From Saprospiraceae bacterium (GTDB lineage Bacteria > Bacteroidota > Bacteroidia > Chitinophagales > Saprospiraceae): DNA of 35,658 nt. The notes under the pieces are model-generated. The model was given only the letters and a program-made list of their open reading frames with translations, was not told where the DNA came from and did no database searches. Location of the stretch: assembly GCA_029212405.1 (NCBI GenBank), contig JARGNR010000015.1:53865-89522 (forward strand). Direction: 5' to 3'. Of the stretch, positions 26,726 through 35,618 are shown piece by piece; position 1 is the first letter of the stretch; every line of letters starts with the position of its first letter. The position numbers and the translations under genes were made by a program.

Positions 26726-27138
26726 GCGATTCTTTTTATTCTCCTATCCAAGGTTTTCTTCCAGAATAGAATTCTACTACGAAAATATCTAAAATTGCTA
26801 ACATATTAAAGAAAAAAGCAATATGTTGTACGATGATTTTAACCTTCGATTCAAAAAATGTAACTTTCGAAGCTAATATATTAGGAAATGAAACTGGAAA
26901 TAAGCCTCATCTATTATTCGTAGGGTCTTATTTATTATGTGTAGAATGAAATTGATTCGGCACAAAAGTCTATAAAAAAGTAAAATCTTATTGGCAATGC
27001 ACTGAATAAAAGTCTACTGTTTATGCAGTTGTCTGTGGATTGGATATTTTTTTTTCAAAATAGTGTTACTTTCGTTATATATTCCGTCTAAAGAGCATAT
27101 CGTAAAGAATATGCTTGGGTGGTTCTTAAATTAGAATA
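26726..27138 (+). other. 413-base divergent intergenic region
   Basis: This gap lies between the start of PBP1A (minus) and the sigma-factor gene (plus), so it must hold promoters for both. TACTTTCG at 27067-27074 is one base from TAnnTTTG and could serve the sigma-factor gene. A similar TAACTTTCG lies at 26861-26869. On the minus strand, TATTTTCG at 26780-26787 is a weak candidate for PBP1A. No gene or terminator is seen. Confidence 0.4.
27094..27115 (+). promoter_or_regulatory. Hairpin in the leader of the sigma-factor gene
   Basis: A perfect 7-bp inverted repeat, AGCATAT (27094-27100) with ATATGCT (27109-27115), has an 8-base loop and ends 23 bases before the GTG start. There is no T-run, so it is not a terminator. 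It could be an operator or a leader structure. Confidence 0.35.
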
Positions 27139-27777
27139 GTGCGAGTAGATTACGAGCACCAACTAAACCTTATTGATTTGATAATTAATTTACTTAACCC
27201 GGTAATCTCAGGTGCTGCTTCAAAAAGTATATCAGATGAAGAAGCAATTGAGGCTTATTTGGAAACGCAAAATACCAACTACTTTAATATTCTTTATGAT
27301 AGGTATTCAAGAAAGGTGTTTGGAAAATGCTACTCTTTGCTGAAAAGTGAAGCAAGGGCTGAAGATGCCGCACAGGAAATATTTGTGAAAGTATTATTGA
27401 ACCTTTCCAAGTTTTCTGGCAAGTCTAAATTTTCAACCTGGCTTTATTCGATCACGTATAATTTTTGTATTGATACGATTCGAAAAAGCAAAAAGAACAT
27501 TGGAGTGCTAGTCGATGACATTGGTAGGTATGGAGATGTAGTTGAAGATGAGATTGAGGATTCGGAAATAATTGAAACAAATGTATATAGATTAAAGGAA
27601 GTCTTGAATATACTTCCATCAGGTGACAAGGCCATTTTGTTGATGAAGTATCAGGATGAGTTTTCGATCAAAGAAATTTGTAAGATTATTGATAAATCTG
27701 AAAGTGCCGTAAAAATGAAAATCAAAAGAGCAAAGGAAAAATTTCTAAGGAAGTATAAGGAATTATACACCAGCTAA
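27139..27777 (+). CDS. RNA polymerase sigma-70 family factor (ECF type)
   Basis: The product is 212 residues from a GTG start. Region 2 is at about residues 47-115: FNILYDRYSRKVFGKCYSLL, EDAAQEIFVKVL for core binding, and KSKFSTWLYSITYNFCIDTI for -10 recognition. Region 4 is at about 152-205: LPSGDKAILLMKYQDEFSIK with a helix-turn-helix through KIIDKSESAVKMKIKRAKEK. The acidic linker VVEDEIEDSEII lies between. There is no ATG near the N-terminus; GTG at 27139 or TTG at 27178 are the options. A 77-residue companion gene starts 20 bases later, followed by an MscS channel and an outer-membrane protein, so it may control an envelope-stress set (inference). Confidence 0.9.
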   Translation: MRVDYEHQLNLIDLIINLLNPVISGAASKSISDEEAIEAYLETQNTNYFNILYDRYSRKVFGKCYSLLKSEARAEDAAQEIFVKVLLNLSKFSGKSKFSTWLYSITYNFCIDTIRKSKKNIGVLVDDIGRYGDVVEDEIEDSEIIETNVYRLKEVLNILPSGDKAILLMKYQDEFSIKEICKIIDKSESAVKMKIKRAKEKFLRKYKELYTS

Positions 27778-27797
27778 ACAGGAAGAAAGTTTTAAGA

Positions 27798-28031
27798 ATG
27801 AGGAAAAATAGTTTCAAAGAATTAGAAGAAGTCGAATTAGAAGAAATTTCTATGAAAACTGAAAATATCAGAAATGGGATTTCTTCTGATATTGGTATGA
27901 TGCGTTATGTAAGCTCAGTGATGGAGCTATACTTCCCAAAGATTATAGATTTATTAGTAGCGCTTGCTGGTGGTAGTCCTGGACAGGGCGATGAGACAAA
28001 GAGAAATCAGAATAAATATCCAGACATGTAA
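27798..28031 (+). CDS. Small sigma-factor companion protein, unknown
   Basis: The 77-residue product has an acidic N-terminal half (KELEEVELEEISMKTENI) and a short hydrophobic helix (YFPKIIDLLVALAGG) before a polar tail. It starts 20 bases after the sigma-factor stop. Position and size suggest an anti-sigma or accessory protein, but there is no zinc-binding HxxxCxxC motif and no confident transmembrane segment. I do not recognise the family. Confidence 0.65.
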   Translation: MRKNSFKELEEVELEEISMKTENIRNGISSDIGMMRYVSSVMELYFPKIIDLLVALAGGSPGQGDETKRNQNKYPDM

Positions 28032-28079
28032 AAATAGTGGTCTACAGGCCAATGTTTAAAAACTTAATGTTACCCAACT

Positions 28080-28904
28080 ATGAAAGTGATTTTACAATTT
28101 GAAACAATGAAAGATGCTTTGTATAATATGTTGTCAAAGCTAGTTAATACTGTGCCAGATGTAGTTTCTGCGATCTTAATTTTTGTAATCGGTTATATCA
28201 TTTCTAAAATGATTTCCAAAGCAGTCAAGAAGGCTATTTCAAAAGTTGGGATTGATAAAGTGGGTGAAAAACTGAATGAAATTGACATCGTTCAGAAGAT
28301 GAATATGGAAATCAAGATTAGTACCATATTATCAAAGACCTTGTACTATTTTTTAATGTTATTGTTTGCTGTTGCATCAACTTCTGTTTTGGGAATTCCA
28401 GAAATATCAAATTTGTTTGCTGATATTTTCAATTTTATACCTCGATTGGTGGTTGCGCTCATTGTACTGATCTTGGGTACTCTTATTGCAGATGCTTTGC
28501 GTAAAATGGTACATACGGGTCTCAAATCTTTAGGGGTTTCATCGGCCGGAATATTATCCTCAGTAGTCTTTTATTTCCTTTTTATAAATATTGTCATAAG
28601 TGCATTGAGTCAAGCAGAAATCAATACAGAATTTCTTGCTCAAAATATTAGCATCATTATAGGTGGTGTCATAGCGGCCTTTGCTATAGGGTATGGGCTT
28701 GCATCAAAAGATATTATGGCTAATATGATTGCATCATTTTATTCTGGAAGCCAATTCAAAGTGGGGGACAAAATTACCATCGATGATGTGACCGGAGTGA
28801 TTTCAAAAATTGATAAATCATCCATTACTATAAAAACTGAGACGGGACGAGTCATGTTCCCTTTAAATAAAGCTGTCAACCAAAAGGTTGAGTTTCATGA
28901 TTAA
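28080..28904 (+). CDS. MscS-type mechanosensitive channel family protein
   Basis: The 274-residue product has four or five transmembrane helices: DVVSAILIFVIGYIISKMI, LYYFLMLLFAVASTSVLG, FIPRLVVALIVLILGTLIAD and SSVVFYFLFINIVISALS. A glycine- and alanine-rich pore-like helix, IIIGGVIAAFAIGYGLASKD, is followed by the short beta domain GSQFKVGDKITIDDVTGVIS. This is the TM-helix-repeat plus MscS arrangement of small-conductance channels that release solutes on membrane stretch. The C-terminal alpha/beta domain of E. coli MscS is missing. The gene lies 48 bases after the sigma companion gene. Confidence 0.85.
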   Translation: MKVILQFETMKDALYNMLSKLVNTVPDVVSAILIFVIGYIISKMISKAVKKAISKVGIDKVGEKLNEIDIVQKMNMEIKISTILSKTLYYFLMLLFAVASTSVLGIPEISNLFADIFNFIPRLVVALIVLILGTLIADALRKMVHTGLKSLGVSSAGILSSVVFYFLFINIVISALSQAEINTEFLAQNISIIIGGVIAAFAIGYGLASKDIMANMIASFYSGSQFKVGDKITIDDVTGVISKIDKSSITIKTETGRVMFPLNKAVNQKVEFHD

Positions 28905-28938
28905 TTACTTAAACAATACACAAAAACTTATTTTTAGA

Positions 28939-29850
28939 ATGAAAAAACTTTACATTTTATCTATTGCATTGCTGGTTTTGGGCTTTAATGCACAAGCGCA
29001 AACAATAGAAGAACTAAAAGCAAAGAAAGCTGAACTTTCTTCTCAAGCCTCTGCGAAACAAGCAGAAGTAGATGCATTGAATGGAGAAATCAACTCATTA
29101 AATTCTGAGATAACCATATTATCAGGTTGGGATACAGGATTTTCAGGAAATATTGGATTCGATCTTAATAAATCAAGCAATTGGGTAGCAAGTCCAAATG
29201 CGGATGCAAGTTCGTCATCATTAGCCTTGTCTTTGGCCACTTATGCCAATAAGACGACGGAAAAGATGTTATGGAGAAACAAAGGCTTACTGAACATGGC
29301 TTGGCAAGATGTTAATTTAGGTGAAGCAGCCGTAGATACAATGAGTTTATTTGACAATGGAACAGTAGACATTTTAAATCTGTCATCTCTCTATGGATAC
29401 AGAATACACGAAAAATTTGCAATTACTGCATTGGCTGAATTAAATACATCAGTAAGCAATTTTGTGAATCCAGGAGCCTTTGATTTTGGAGTTGGAGGTA
29501 CATGGACACCTTCTAATCATTTAGTCGTAGTTATCCACCCATTGAACTATCATGCTGCTTTATCAAGAACTGACGGTATAGATTCTGCAGGAGCATTAGG
29601 ACTAAAATTGAGAGCGGATTATACAAATAGTTACACCATAGCAGGTAAGAATTTTAATATGTCCTCTACGCTTACTGGGTTTGTCCCTTACTCAGATGAG
29701 GAAATTATGGAATACACTTGGGTGAATTCTATTTCGTTTGAGCTGTGGAAGGGAATAGGAGTTGGAATTGGTGCTGGATTAAGAAAAGCAGATTTTGAAT
29801 CACCAGATACACAAACTTATTATTCATTTGGATTGACTTACAATTTATAG
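28939..29850 (+). CDS. DUF3078-like outer-membrane protein with N-terminal coiled-coil
   Basis: The product (303 residues from the ATG at 28939) has a signal peptide (LYILSIALLVLGFNAQAQ) and a short coiled-coil at about residues 23-56 (KAKKAELSSQASAKQAEVDA). The rest is a beta-rich domain with alternating strands that ends in an aromatic strand (TYYSFGLTYNL), as expected for an outer-membrane barrel. SGNIGFDLNKSSNWVASPNA resembles DUF3078. The frame also opens at 28888, inside the end of the MscS gene, but the ATG at 28939 gives the signal peptide. It ends the sigma/MscS cluster at a strong terminator. The family call is by resemblance. Confidence 0.78.
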   Translation: MKKLYILSIALLVLGFNAQAQTIEELKAKKAELSSQASAKQAEVDALNGEINSLNSEITILSGWDTGFSGNIGFDLNKSSNWVASPNADASSSSLALSLATYANKTTEKMLWRNKGLLNMAWQDVNLGEAAVDTMSLFDNGTVDILNLSSLYGYRIHEKFAITALAELNTSVSNFVNPGAFDFGVGGTWTPSNHLVVVIHPLNYHAALSRTDGIDSAGALGLKLRADYTNSYTIAGKNFNMSSTLTGFVPYSDEEIMEYTWVNSISFELWKGIGVGIGAGLRKADFESPDTQTYYSFGLTYNL

Positions 29851-29895
29851 TACGATCCGATTGAATTTAATAGATTGAACAAAAAGTAAAACCAC

Positions 29896-29931
29896 AAAGA
29901 GCATCTTCCAATAAAAAGATGCTCTTTTTTT
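29896..29931 (+). terminator. Rho-independent terminator after the DUF3078-like gene
   Basis: A perfect 12-bp stem, AAAGAGCATCTT (29896-29907) with AAGATGCTCTTT (29916-29927), has an 8-base loop and is followed by a T-run. It lies 45 bases after the stop. Confidence 0.88.
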
Positions 29932-30025
29932 ACATGGGGTTTCACAAATTTGGAGTTCCGATTCTTAAATAGTTAAGGCATAGAAATTGCAGGAGTAAGA
30001 AAGAACATAGGTAACACTAGAAAAC

Positions 30026-31339
30026 ATGAAGCTGTATAGCACCAACAACCCCGAAAACATAGTTTATTTAAAGGAGGCAGTCCTTCAATCTTTGCCTGAA
30101 GATAAAGGGCTGTATATGCCTGTTGAAATTGCTGAATTGGAACAGGAATTTTATGCAAATATTGAAAATTTCACTTTTAAGGAAATTGCATTCAACGTAG
30201 CATCTGCATTAATTGGAAGTTACATTCCATCTATTGATTTAAAAGGGATTATTGACAGAGCTATAAACTTTTCGGCTCCGGTGGTCATGCATGATGACTC
30301 CATTGGAACGTTGGAACTATTTCACGGTCCTTCTTTAGCATTTAAAGATTTTGGAGCTCGTTTTATGGCAGAGTTAATCTCTTATTTCATACAAGGAGAA
30401 AATCGGAAGGTGACTATTCTAGTTGCAACAAGTGGCGATACTGGAGGAGCGGTTGCTGCTGGGTTTTATGATACTCCTGGTGTGGAAGTAGTTATCTTAT
30501 ACCCAAAGGGCAAAGTGAGCCCGCTACAAGAGAAGCAATTGACCACCTTAGGTAAGAACATTTATGCATTAGAAATCGAAGGTACATTTGATGATTGTCA
30601 GGCAATTGTGAAACAAGCTTTTTTGGATAATGAATTGAATGAAAAATATAATTTAAGTAGTGCAAATAGTATAAATATTGCAAGGCTTATACCTCAGTCA
30701 TTTTATTATTTTGAGGCCTACAAGCAAGTCGTCAAGTATAATAAACAGGTTGTTTTTGCAGTACCAAGTGGAAATTTTGGCAATCTTACTGCTGGGTTAT
30801 TGGCTAAAAAAATGGGCTTACCAATTCATCATTTTATTGCGGCTACCAACATTAATAAAATTGTACCTGATTATCTGCGTACTGGAAAATATGAGCCCAA
30901 ACCATCCGTAGCAACTATATCTAATGCCATGGATGTCGGCGCTCCCAGTAATTTTGTACGACTTTTGGCCTTGTATGACAATGATTATAATGCTTTGACT
31001 AAGGATGTTTCAGGATTCTTCTTGACCGATGAGATGGATAAGAATACAATGAAGCAAGTCTTTGATGACCATGGATATACAGCGGATCCTCATGGTGCCA
31101 TTGGATATGCAGCAGTTAAGGATTTCCAACAAAGACACCCTGATACGGTGGGTGTATATCTTGAGACAGCACATCCTGCGAAGTTTTTAGATGTAATGGA
31201 GGTTGTTTTTGACAATCCAATAGATGTTCCAGATCGGTTACAAATATTGTCTAATCGTACTAAGGTAGCAGATTTGTTGCCTGCAAAATTTGAAAATGTA
31301 AAACATTGGTTGCTCTCTAGAGAGACCATGAGTTCATAA
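30026..31339 (+). CDS. thrC: Threonine synthase
   Basis: The 437-residue PLP enzyme converts O-phosphohomoserine to threonine. It has the N-terminal YSTNNPENIVYLKEAVLQSL segment, the PLP lysine Lys107 in GPSLAFKDFGARF, the ATSGDTGGA phosphate-binding loop, VVILYPKGKVSPLQEKQ, SANSINIARLIPQS and VPSGNFGNLTAG. Length and order match the ThrC type of E. coli and Bacteroidota. It acts in the cytosol as the last step of threonine synthesis. thrA and thrB do not precede it here. No clear promoter was found in 29932-30025. Confidence 0.96.
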   Translation: MKLYSTNNPENIVYLKEAVLQSLPEDKGLYMPVEIAELEQEFYANIENFTFKEIAFNVASALIGSYIPSIDLKGIIDRAINFSAPVVMHDDSIGTLELFHGPSLAFKDFGARFMAELISYFIQGENRKVTILVATSGDTGGAVAAGFYDTPGVEVVILYPKGKVSPLQEKQLTTLGKNIYALEIEGTFDDCQAIVKQAFLDNELNEKYNLSSANSINIARLIPQSFYYFEAYKQVVKYNKQVVFAVPSGNFGNLTAGLLAKKMGLPIHHFIAATNINKIVPDYLRTGKYEPKPSVATISNAMDVGAPSNFVRLLALYDNDYNALTKDVSGFFLTDEMDKNTMKQVFDDHGYTADPHGAIGYAAVKDFQQRHPDTVGVYLETAHPAKFLDVMEVVFDNPIDVPDRLQILSNRTKVADLLPAKFENVKHWLLSRETMSS

Positions 31340-31352
31340 AACAGACATTTGG

Positions 31353-31392
31353 ATAAACTCCGTTCTTTTACTAGGAATGAAAGTTTATTTTA
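31353..31392 (+). terminator. Weak terminator-like hairpin after thrC
   Basis: A 7-bp stem, ATAAACT (31353-31359) with AGTTTAT (31382-31388), is followed by TTTTAATT. The loop is large and AT-rich, with a possible inner TTC/GAA pairing, so support is weak. Confidence 0.35.
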
Positions 31393-31439
31393 ATTAAAAG
31401 GATTGCAGTGAAATACACCTAACTTATTACAAATCCTTA

Positions 31440-31447
31440 TATCTTTG
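31440..31447 (+). promoter_or_regulatory. -7 element TATCTTTG for the M42 peptidase unit
   Basis: TATCTTTG fits TAnnTTTG and lies 17 bases before the ATG at 31465. No good -33 box is seen. It probably drives the close-packed genes from 31465 to 35618. Confidence 0.5.
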
Positions 31448-31464
31448 AAAATTAAACCAAACGG

Positions 31465-32526
31465 ATGAGATCACCGATGATCAATATAGATTTACTACGA
31501 GATATTTGTAGGATACCTGGAGCTCCAGGGTATGAGCAGAGAGTAAGGGAATTTGTCATTAAGACAGTAACTCCTCTCGTGGATGAAGTAAGCACGGATG
31601 CTATGGGGAATGTCATAGCGATCAAAAGAGGTGGATCAAATAAAAAAGTGATGGTGGCCGCTCATATGGACGAAATCAGTTTTATAGTAACCGATATTGA
31701 TAAAGAAGGATTCGTAAGGTTTCATACACTTGGTGGATTTGATGCAAAAACATTAACTGCACAGCGAGTGATTATTCATGGTAGAGAAGATGTGATGGGC
31801 GTTATGGGAACAAAACCCATTCACGTATTGACACCAGAAGAAAGATCTAAAGCACCAAAGACGACTGACTTTTTTATTGATACTGGAATGTCCTATGATC
31901 AAGTAATTAAATTAATACGTGTAGGGGATACCATTACAAGAGAAAGAGAATTGATAGAAATGGGTGATTGTGTCAATTCAAAATCATTGGACAATAGAGT
32001 GTCCGTATTTATTTTAATTGAAACTTTAAGAAATTTAAAAGGCAAGGAAGTCCCTTATGATGTCTATGGTGTTTTTACCGTACAAGAGGAGGTTGGAATT
32101 AGAGGAGCAATTGCAGCCAGTTCAGGAATCGAACCAGACTTTGGAATTGCATTGGATGTGACACTTGCTTATGATTTGCCAGGTTCGTCATCTCATGAAA
32201 TGATTTCGCAGTTAGGCAAAGGAACAGCAATAAAAGTAATGGACGGATCGGTAATCTCGGATTATAGAATGGTCGATTATTTACGCGAGTTGGCGGAGAA
32301 AAACGATATCAAATATCAAATGGAAATCCTTACCGCTGGAGGTACCGATACTGCGGGCATTCAACGATATGGAAAAGGAGGGGCCATAGCCGGAGCCTTG
32401 TCAATTCCTACACGTTACTTGCATCAAGTTATTGAAATGTCAAATAAAGAAGATATTTACAATACCATTGAATTGCTCGAAAAGGCATTGTCAAACCTTG
32501 ATTCCTATGATTGGAGTTTTCGGTAG
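31465..32526 (+). CDS. M42 family glutamyl/aminopeptidase
   Basis: The 353-residue product is a cytosolic dinuclear metallo-aminopeptidase of the M42 (FrvX/YsdC/CelM) type. It has CRIPGAPGYEQRVREF, the metal ligand His67 in VAAHMDEISF, an Asp in NSKSLDNRVSVF, the Glu pair in TVQEEVGIRGA, LDVTLAYD, and a His in YLHQVIEM. Such enzymes form tetrahedral dodecamers that trim peptides from the N-terminus. An in-frame ATG at 31477 is an alternative start. The pterin dehydratase gene starts 18 bases after the stop. Confidence 0.93.
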   Translation: MRSPMINIDLLRDICRIPGAPGYEQRVREFVIKTVTPLVDEVSTDAMGNVIAIKRGGSNKKVMVAAHMDEISFIVTDIDKEGFVRFHTLGGFDAKTLTAQRVIIHGREDVMGVMGTKPIHVLTPEERSKAPKTTDFFIDTGMSYDQVIKLIRVGDTITRERELIEMGDCVNSKSLDNRVSVFILIETLRNLKGKEVPYDVYGVFTVQEEVGIRGAIAASSGIEPDFGIALDVTLAYDLPGSSSHEMISQLGKGTAIKVMDGSVISDYRMVDYLRELAEKNDIKYQMEILTAGGTDTAGIQRYGKGGAIAGALSIPTRYLHQVIEMSNKEDIYNTIELLEKALSNLDSYDWSFR

Positions 32527-32544
32527 TGGTCAAAAAATGATTTC

Positions 32545-32796
32545 ATGACAAATTGGATTGAAGAAGATAATAAGTTAAAAGCAGAGTTTGTCTTTATTGA
32601 TTTTACTCAAGCGTGGGCGTTTATGAATGAGGTGGCTATATATGCTGAAAAGCAAGGGCATCACCCCAATTGGTCCAATGTGTACAATAAAGTATCGATC
32701 CATTTGACAACACATGATGCTGGAAATACAGTAACGGATAAAGACCGAAAACTAGCTGAAACTATAAATAAACTCTATAATCGATATCCTGCTTAA
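32545..32796 (+). CDS. Pterin-4a-carbinolamine dehydratase
   Basis: The 83-residue product matches the PCD/DCoH family over its full length. It has the conserved His39-His40-Pro-x-Trp (GHHPNWSNVYNKVSIHL), then His57 in TTHDAGNTVTDKD. The enzyme removes water from 4a-hydroxytetrahydrobiopterin, normally to recycle cofactor for phenylalanine hydroxylase. No such hydroxylase is in the window. The N-terminus is slightly shorter than in many homologues. It sits 18 bases after the M42 peptidase gene and 30 bases before the sugar dehydrogenase gene, so cotranscription is likely. PhhB is the name used when it is linked to PhhA. Confidence 0.93.
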   Translation: MTNWIEEDNKLKAEFVFIDFTQAWAFMNEVAIYAEKQGHHPNWSNVYNKVSIHLTTHDAGNTVTDKDRKLAETINKLYNRYPA

Positions 32797-32826
32797 CGTT
32801 CTGCTCTTCACACAAAAAACAATGCT

Positions 32827-33993
32827 ATGAAATTTCTAAAATATCTCGCTATTTCATTGCCAATTATAGCTCTTCTTGGATTTATTATTTATCAAAAGTA
32901 TCCAGTAAATCCACCCATACAACTTTCTTCAAACCCTTATGATGGTAAATTACCTTTGGATAGATTAAAATTGCCTGAAGGTTTCAAGATTGATGTATAT
33001 GCCGAAAACGTAGAGAATGCAAGATCTATGTGCTTGTCGCCAAATGGGACTTTGTTTGTTGGGACTAGAGGAAAAGGAAATGTATATGCCTTAGTTGATA
33101 TGGATAAGGATGGTCGTTCAGACAAACAATACCTATTGATGGAAGGCGGAAAAATGCCGAATGGAGTTGCGTTTAAAGACGGAGATTTATATGTCGCTGA
33201 AGTAAGTAGAATCCTAAAATTCAAGGATATTGAAAATAAGTTGGACAATCCAGGTGAACCAGAAGTGATTTATGATCAATATCCTACTGAAACTCACCAT
33301 GGATGGAAATACATTGCATTTGGGCCTGACGGAAGACTGTATGTTCCCGTTGGTGCACCCTGTAATATTTGTAAATCTGAAGATGAAGTATTTGCTTCGA
33401 TCACCAGTATCAATCCTGATGGGACAGATATGAGAGTGGAACAAGAAGGAGTAAGGAATACAGTTGGGTTTGATTGGGATCCAAAAACGGACGAGCTTTG
33501 GTTTACAGATAATGGTAGAGATTGGATGGGAGATGATTCACCAAATTGCGAGTTGAATCGTACGAATAATAAGAAGGGACATTTTGGTTACCCTTATTGT
33601 CACCAGGGAGATCTTTTAGATCCTGAATTTGGTGAAGGGAAATCTTGCGATGATTATGAATCACCAGTTGTAAAATTGGGACCTCATACCGCGCCTTTGG
33701 GCATGGAATTTTATGAGAGCGCTCTCTTTCCTGAAGAGTATCAAAGTGACATATTTGTTGCTAGACACGGCTCTTGGAATAGGAAAGAAAAAATTGGATA
33801 CGATGTCGTACGAGTACATAAAGAATTAGATGGTTCATTTCAAAGTACTCCTTTTATAACAGGGTGGTTGAGCGATGACAAATCAGATGTATGGGGCAGA
33901 CCTGTTGATATTGAGGTGATGCCAGATGGGAGTATGTTGATCTCTGATGACTTTGGAGATGCAATTTATCGAGTATATTATATGCCTTTATAG
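32827..33993 (+). CDS. Sorbosone/glucose dehydrogenase-like beta-propeller protein
   Basis: The 388-residue product has an N-terminal membrane anchor or signal (LKYLAISLPIIALLGFIIYQ), then a six-blade propeller of the GSDH / L-sorbosone dehydrogenase family. Motifs: LPEGFKIDVYAENVENARSM, FVGTRGKGNVYA, HHGWKYIAFGPDGRLYVPVG with CNIC, ELWFTDNGRDWMGDD, GHFGYPYCH, and DIFVARHGSWNRKEKIGYDV. These proteins bind PQQ or heme partners and oxidise aldose sugars in the periplasm. Residues such as His (THHGW) and Arg (ARHGSWNR) are kept. Two Cys pairs may form disulfides. Whether it uses PQQ is not shown. The trehalase gene follows. Confidence 0.88.
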   Translation: MKFLKYLAISLPIIALLGFIIYQKYPVNPPIQLSSNPYDGKLPLDRLKLPEGFKIDVYAENVENARSMCLSPNGTLFVGTRGKGNVYALVDMDKDGRSDKQYLLMEGGKMPNGVAFKDGDLYVAEVSRILKFKDIENKLDNPGEPEVIYDQYPTETHHGWKYIAFGPDGRLYVPVGAPCNICKSEDEVFASITSINPDGTDMRVEQEGVRNTVGFDWDPKTDELWFTDNGRDWMGDDSPNCELNRTNNKKGHFGYPYCHQGDLLDPEFGEGKSCDDYESPVVKLGPHTAPLGMEFYESALFPEEYQSDIFVARHGSWNRKEKIGYDVVRVHKELDGSFQSTPFITGWLSDDKSDVWGRPVDIEVMPDGSMLISDDFGDAIYRVYYMPL

Positions 33994-34049
33994 AATTTTT
34001 GTTGTTCCAACAATTCTATTTATTACCTTTTGGTCAAAATTCACATATT

Positions 34050-35618
34050 TTGAAAAATCTACTTTTTTTAATTGCATTCATCTTTTGTCTAGGGTGTGCA
34101 AACGACAACAAAATTCCAGATAATAACAAAATGGAAAAGTATCCATATCCTGAAGATGTATACGGTCCTATGTTTGGTGAAATTCAAATGTTAAAATTAT
34201 TTCCCGATTCAAAAACATTTGCTGATGCAACGCCAAAAGAAGATGTAAAGAAGATAATATTAGAATTTAGAAAGCGTAAAAATGACCCAGGATTTGATGC
34301 CAAAGCGTTTGTAGAAGAATTTTGGGAAATACCTACCACTTTTGCTTCAGGTTTTGAAACGGATACTACAAAGAATTTAACGGAACATATTAATTCATTG
34401 TGGCCAGTCCTTACCCGCTCGGGAGACAAAGCAGTTCCTGGGTCTACATTGATCCCGTTGCCTAACCCGTACATTGTTCCTGGTGGAAGATTTAGAGAAA
34501 TCTATTATTGGGACAGCTACTTTACCATGTTGGGTTTAAAAGAAAGTGGAATGGACGATATGATCAAAAATATGCTGGACAATTTTGTGTTCTTGATTGA
34601 TGAAATCGGTCATATCCCAAATGGGAATCGTACGTATTTTATCTCCCGATCACAACCTCCGTTTTTTTCAGAGATGGTAGAATTATATGCTGGGATAAAA
34701 GGAGAAAAGGTATATGAAAATTATCTACCTGCGCTACAGAAGGAATATGAGTTTTGGATGCGTGGAAGTGATTTAGTTACTGCAGAAGAACCCAAATACG
34801 AACATTGTGTATTTCTGGAGGATGGTGTAATAGTGAATAGGTATTATGACTCACATAATGCTCCACGTCAAGAATCCTATCGTGAAGACGTAAGGTACGA
34901 GGATTATGGAGATATACGTGCTGCATGTGAATCAGGCTGGGATTTTAGTTCTAGATGGTTGAGAAATCCCAACTGGTTGGGGACGATCAGAACATTGGAC
35001 ATTTTTCCAGTTGACTTGAATGCGCTTTTGTTTGGATTGGAGCAAAAGTTGGAAAAAGGATATCGAATGGTGGGAGATGCCAAAAAAGCCGATGAGTATA
35101 AGTCGTATTCTGTAAAACGAATAGAGTTGATGAATACATATCAATGGGTAGATTCAATTGGTGTGTTTTATGATTATAACTTCAATAAAAAGAATTTTAA
35201 TAAACGGATGACACCCGCTATAATGTATCCTCTTTATTTTAAAATGGCTTCCCAAGAACAAGCGGATAAGGTAGTAGAGAATTATAAAAGTGAATTATTA
35301 AAAGCTGGTGGAGTTGTCACTTCTTTAAATGATGCAGAGCATCAATGGGATGCACCCAATGGTTGGGCGCCTTTGCAATGGGTAACGTTAGTGGGTTTGG
35401 ATAATTATGGATATAAAGCCGAAGCAATAGACCTAGCAAAACGTTGGACGGCATTAAATGAAAAAGTGTATAAGGACACTGGAAAAATGCTCGAAAAATA
35501 TAATGTTGAGGATTTGAGTTTGGTAGCTGGTGGTGGTGAATACCCTGTTCAAGATGGATTTGGATGGAGTAACGGGGTCTATCTGGCTATGAAAAAATAT
35601 ATTCAAGAAAATGAATAA
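34050..35618 (+). CDS. Trehalase (GH37), lipoprotein form
   Basis: The product is 522 residues from a TTG at 34050. It has a lipoprotein signal with Cys16 (NLLFLIAFIFCLGCAND) and a full GH37 domain. Signature 1 is PGGRFREIYYWDSYF; signature 2 is QWDAPNGWAPLQW. A catalytic Asp lies in ESGWDFSSRW and the general base Glu in GGGEYPVQDGFGWSNGV. It splits trehalose into two glucoses outside the inner membrane. The frame extends to a TTG at 33999, but 34050 gives a proper signal. An ATG at 34131 (MEKYPYPEDVY) would give a cytosolic enzyme and is less likely. Glucose made here could feed the dehydrogenase-like protein encoded just upstream (inference). Confidence 0.93.
   Translation: MKNLLFLIAFIFCLGCANDNKIPDNNKMEKYPYPEDVYGPMFGEIQMLKLFPDSKTFADATPKEDVKKIILEFRKRKNDPGFDAKAFVEEFWEIPTTFASGFETDTTKNLTEHINSLWPVLTRSGDKAVPGSTLIPLPNPYIVPGGRFREIYYWDSYFTMLGLKESGMDDMIKNMLDNFVFLIDEIGHIPNGNRTYFISRSQPPFFSEMVELYAGIKGEKVYENYLPALQKEYEFWMRGSDLVTAEEPKYEHCVFLEDGVIVNRYYDSHNAPRQESYREDVRYEDYGDIRAACESGWDFSSRWLRNPNWLGTIRTLDIFPVDLNALLFGLEQKLEKGYRMVGDAKKADEYKSYSVKRIELMNTYQWVDSIGVFYDYNFNKKNFNKRMTPAIMYPLYFKMASQEQADKVVENYKSELLKAGGVVTSLNDAEHQWDAPNGWAPLQWVTLVGLDNYGYKAEAIDLAKRWTALNEKVYKDTGKMLEKYNVEDLSLVAGGGEYPVQDGFGWSNGVYLAMKKYIQENE

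Noticed and set aside
26726-27138. Insertion sequence or phage attachment site in the 413-base gap
   Set aside because: No terminal inverted repeats, target duplications, transposase or integrase fragments were seen.
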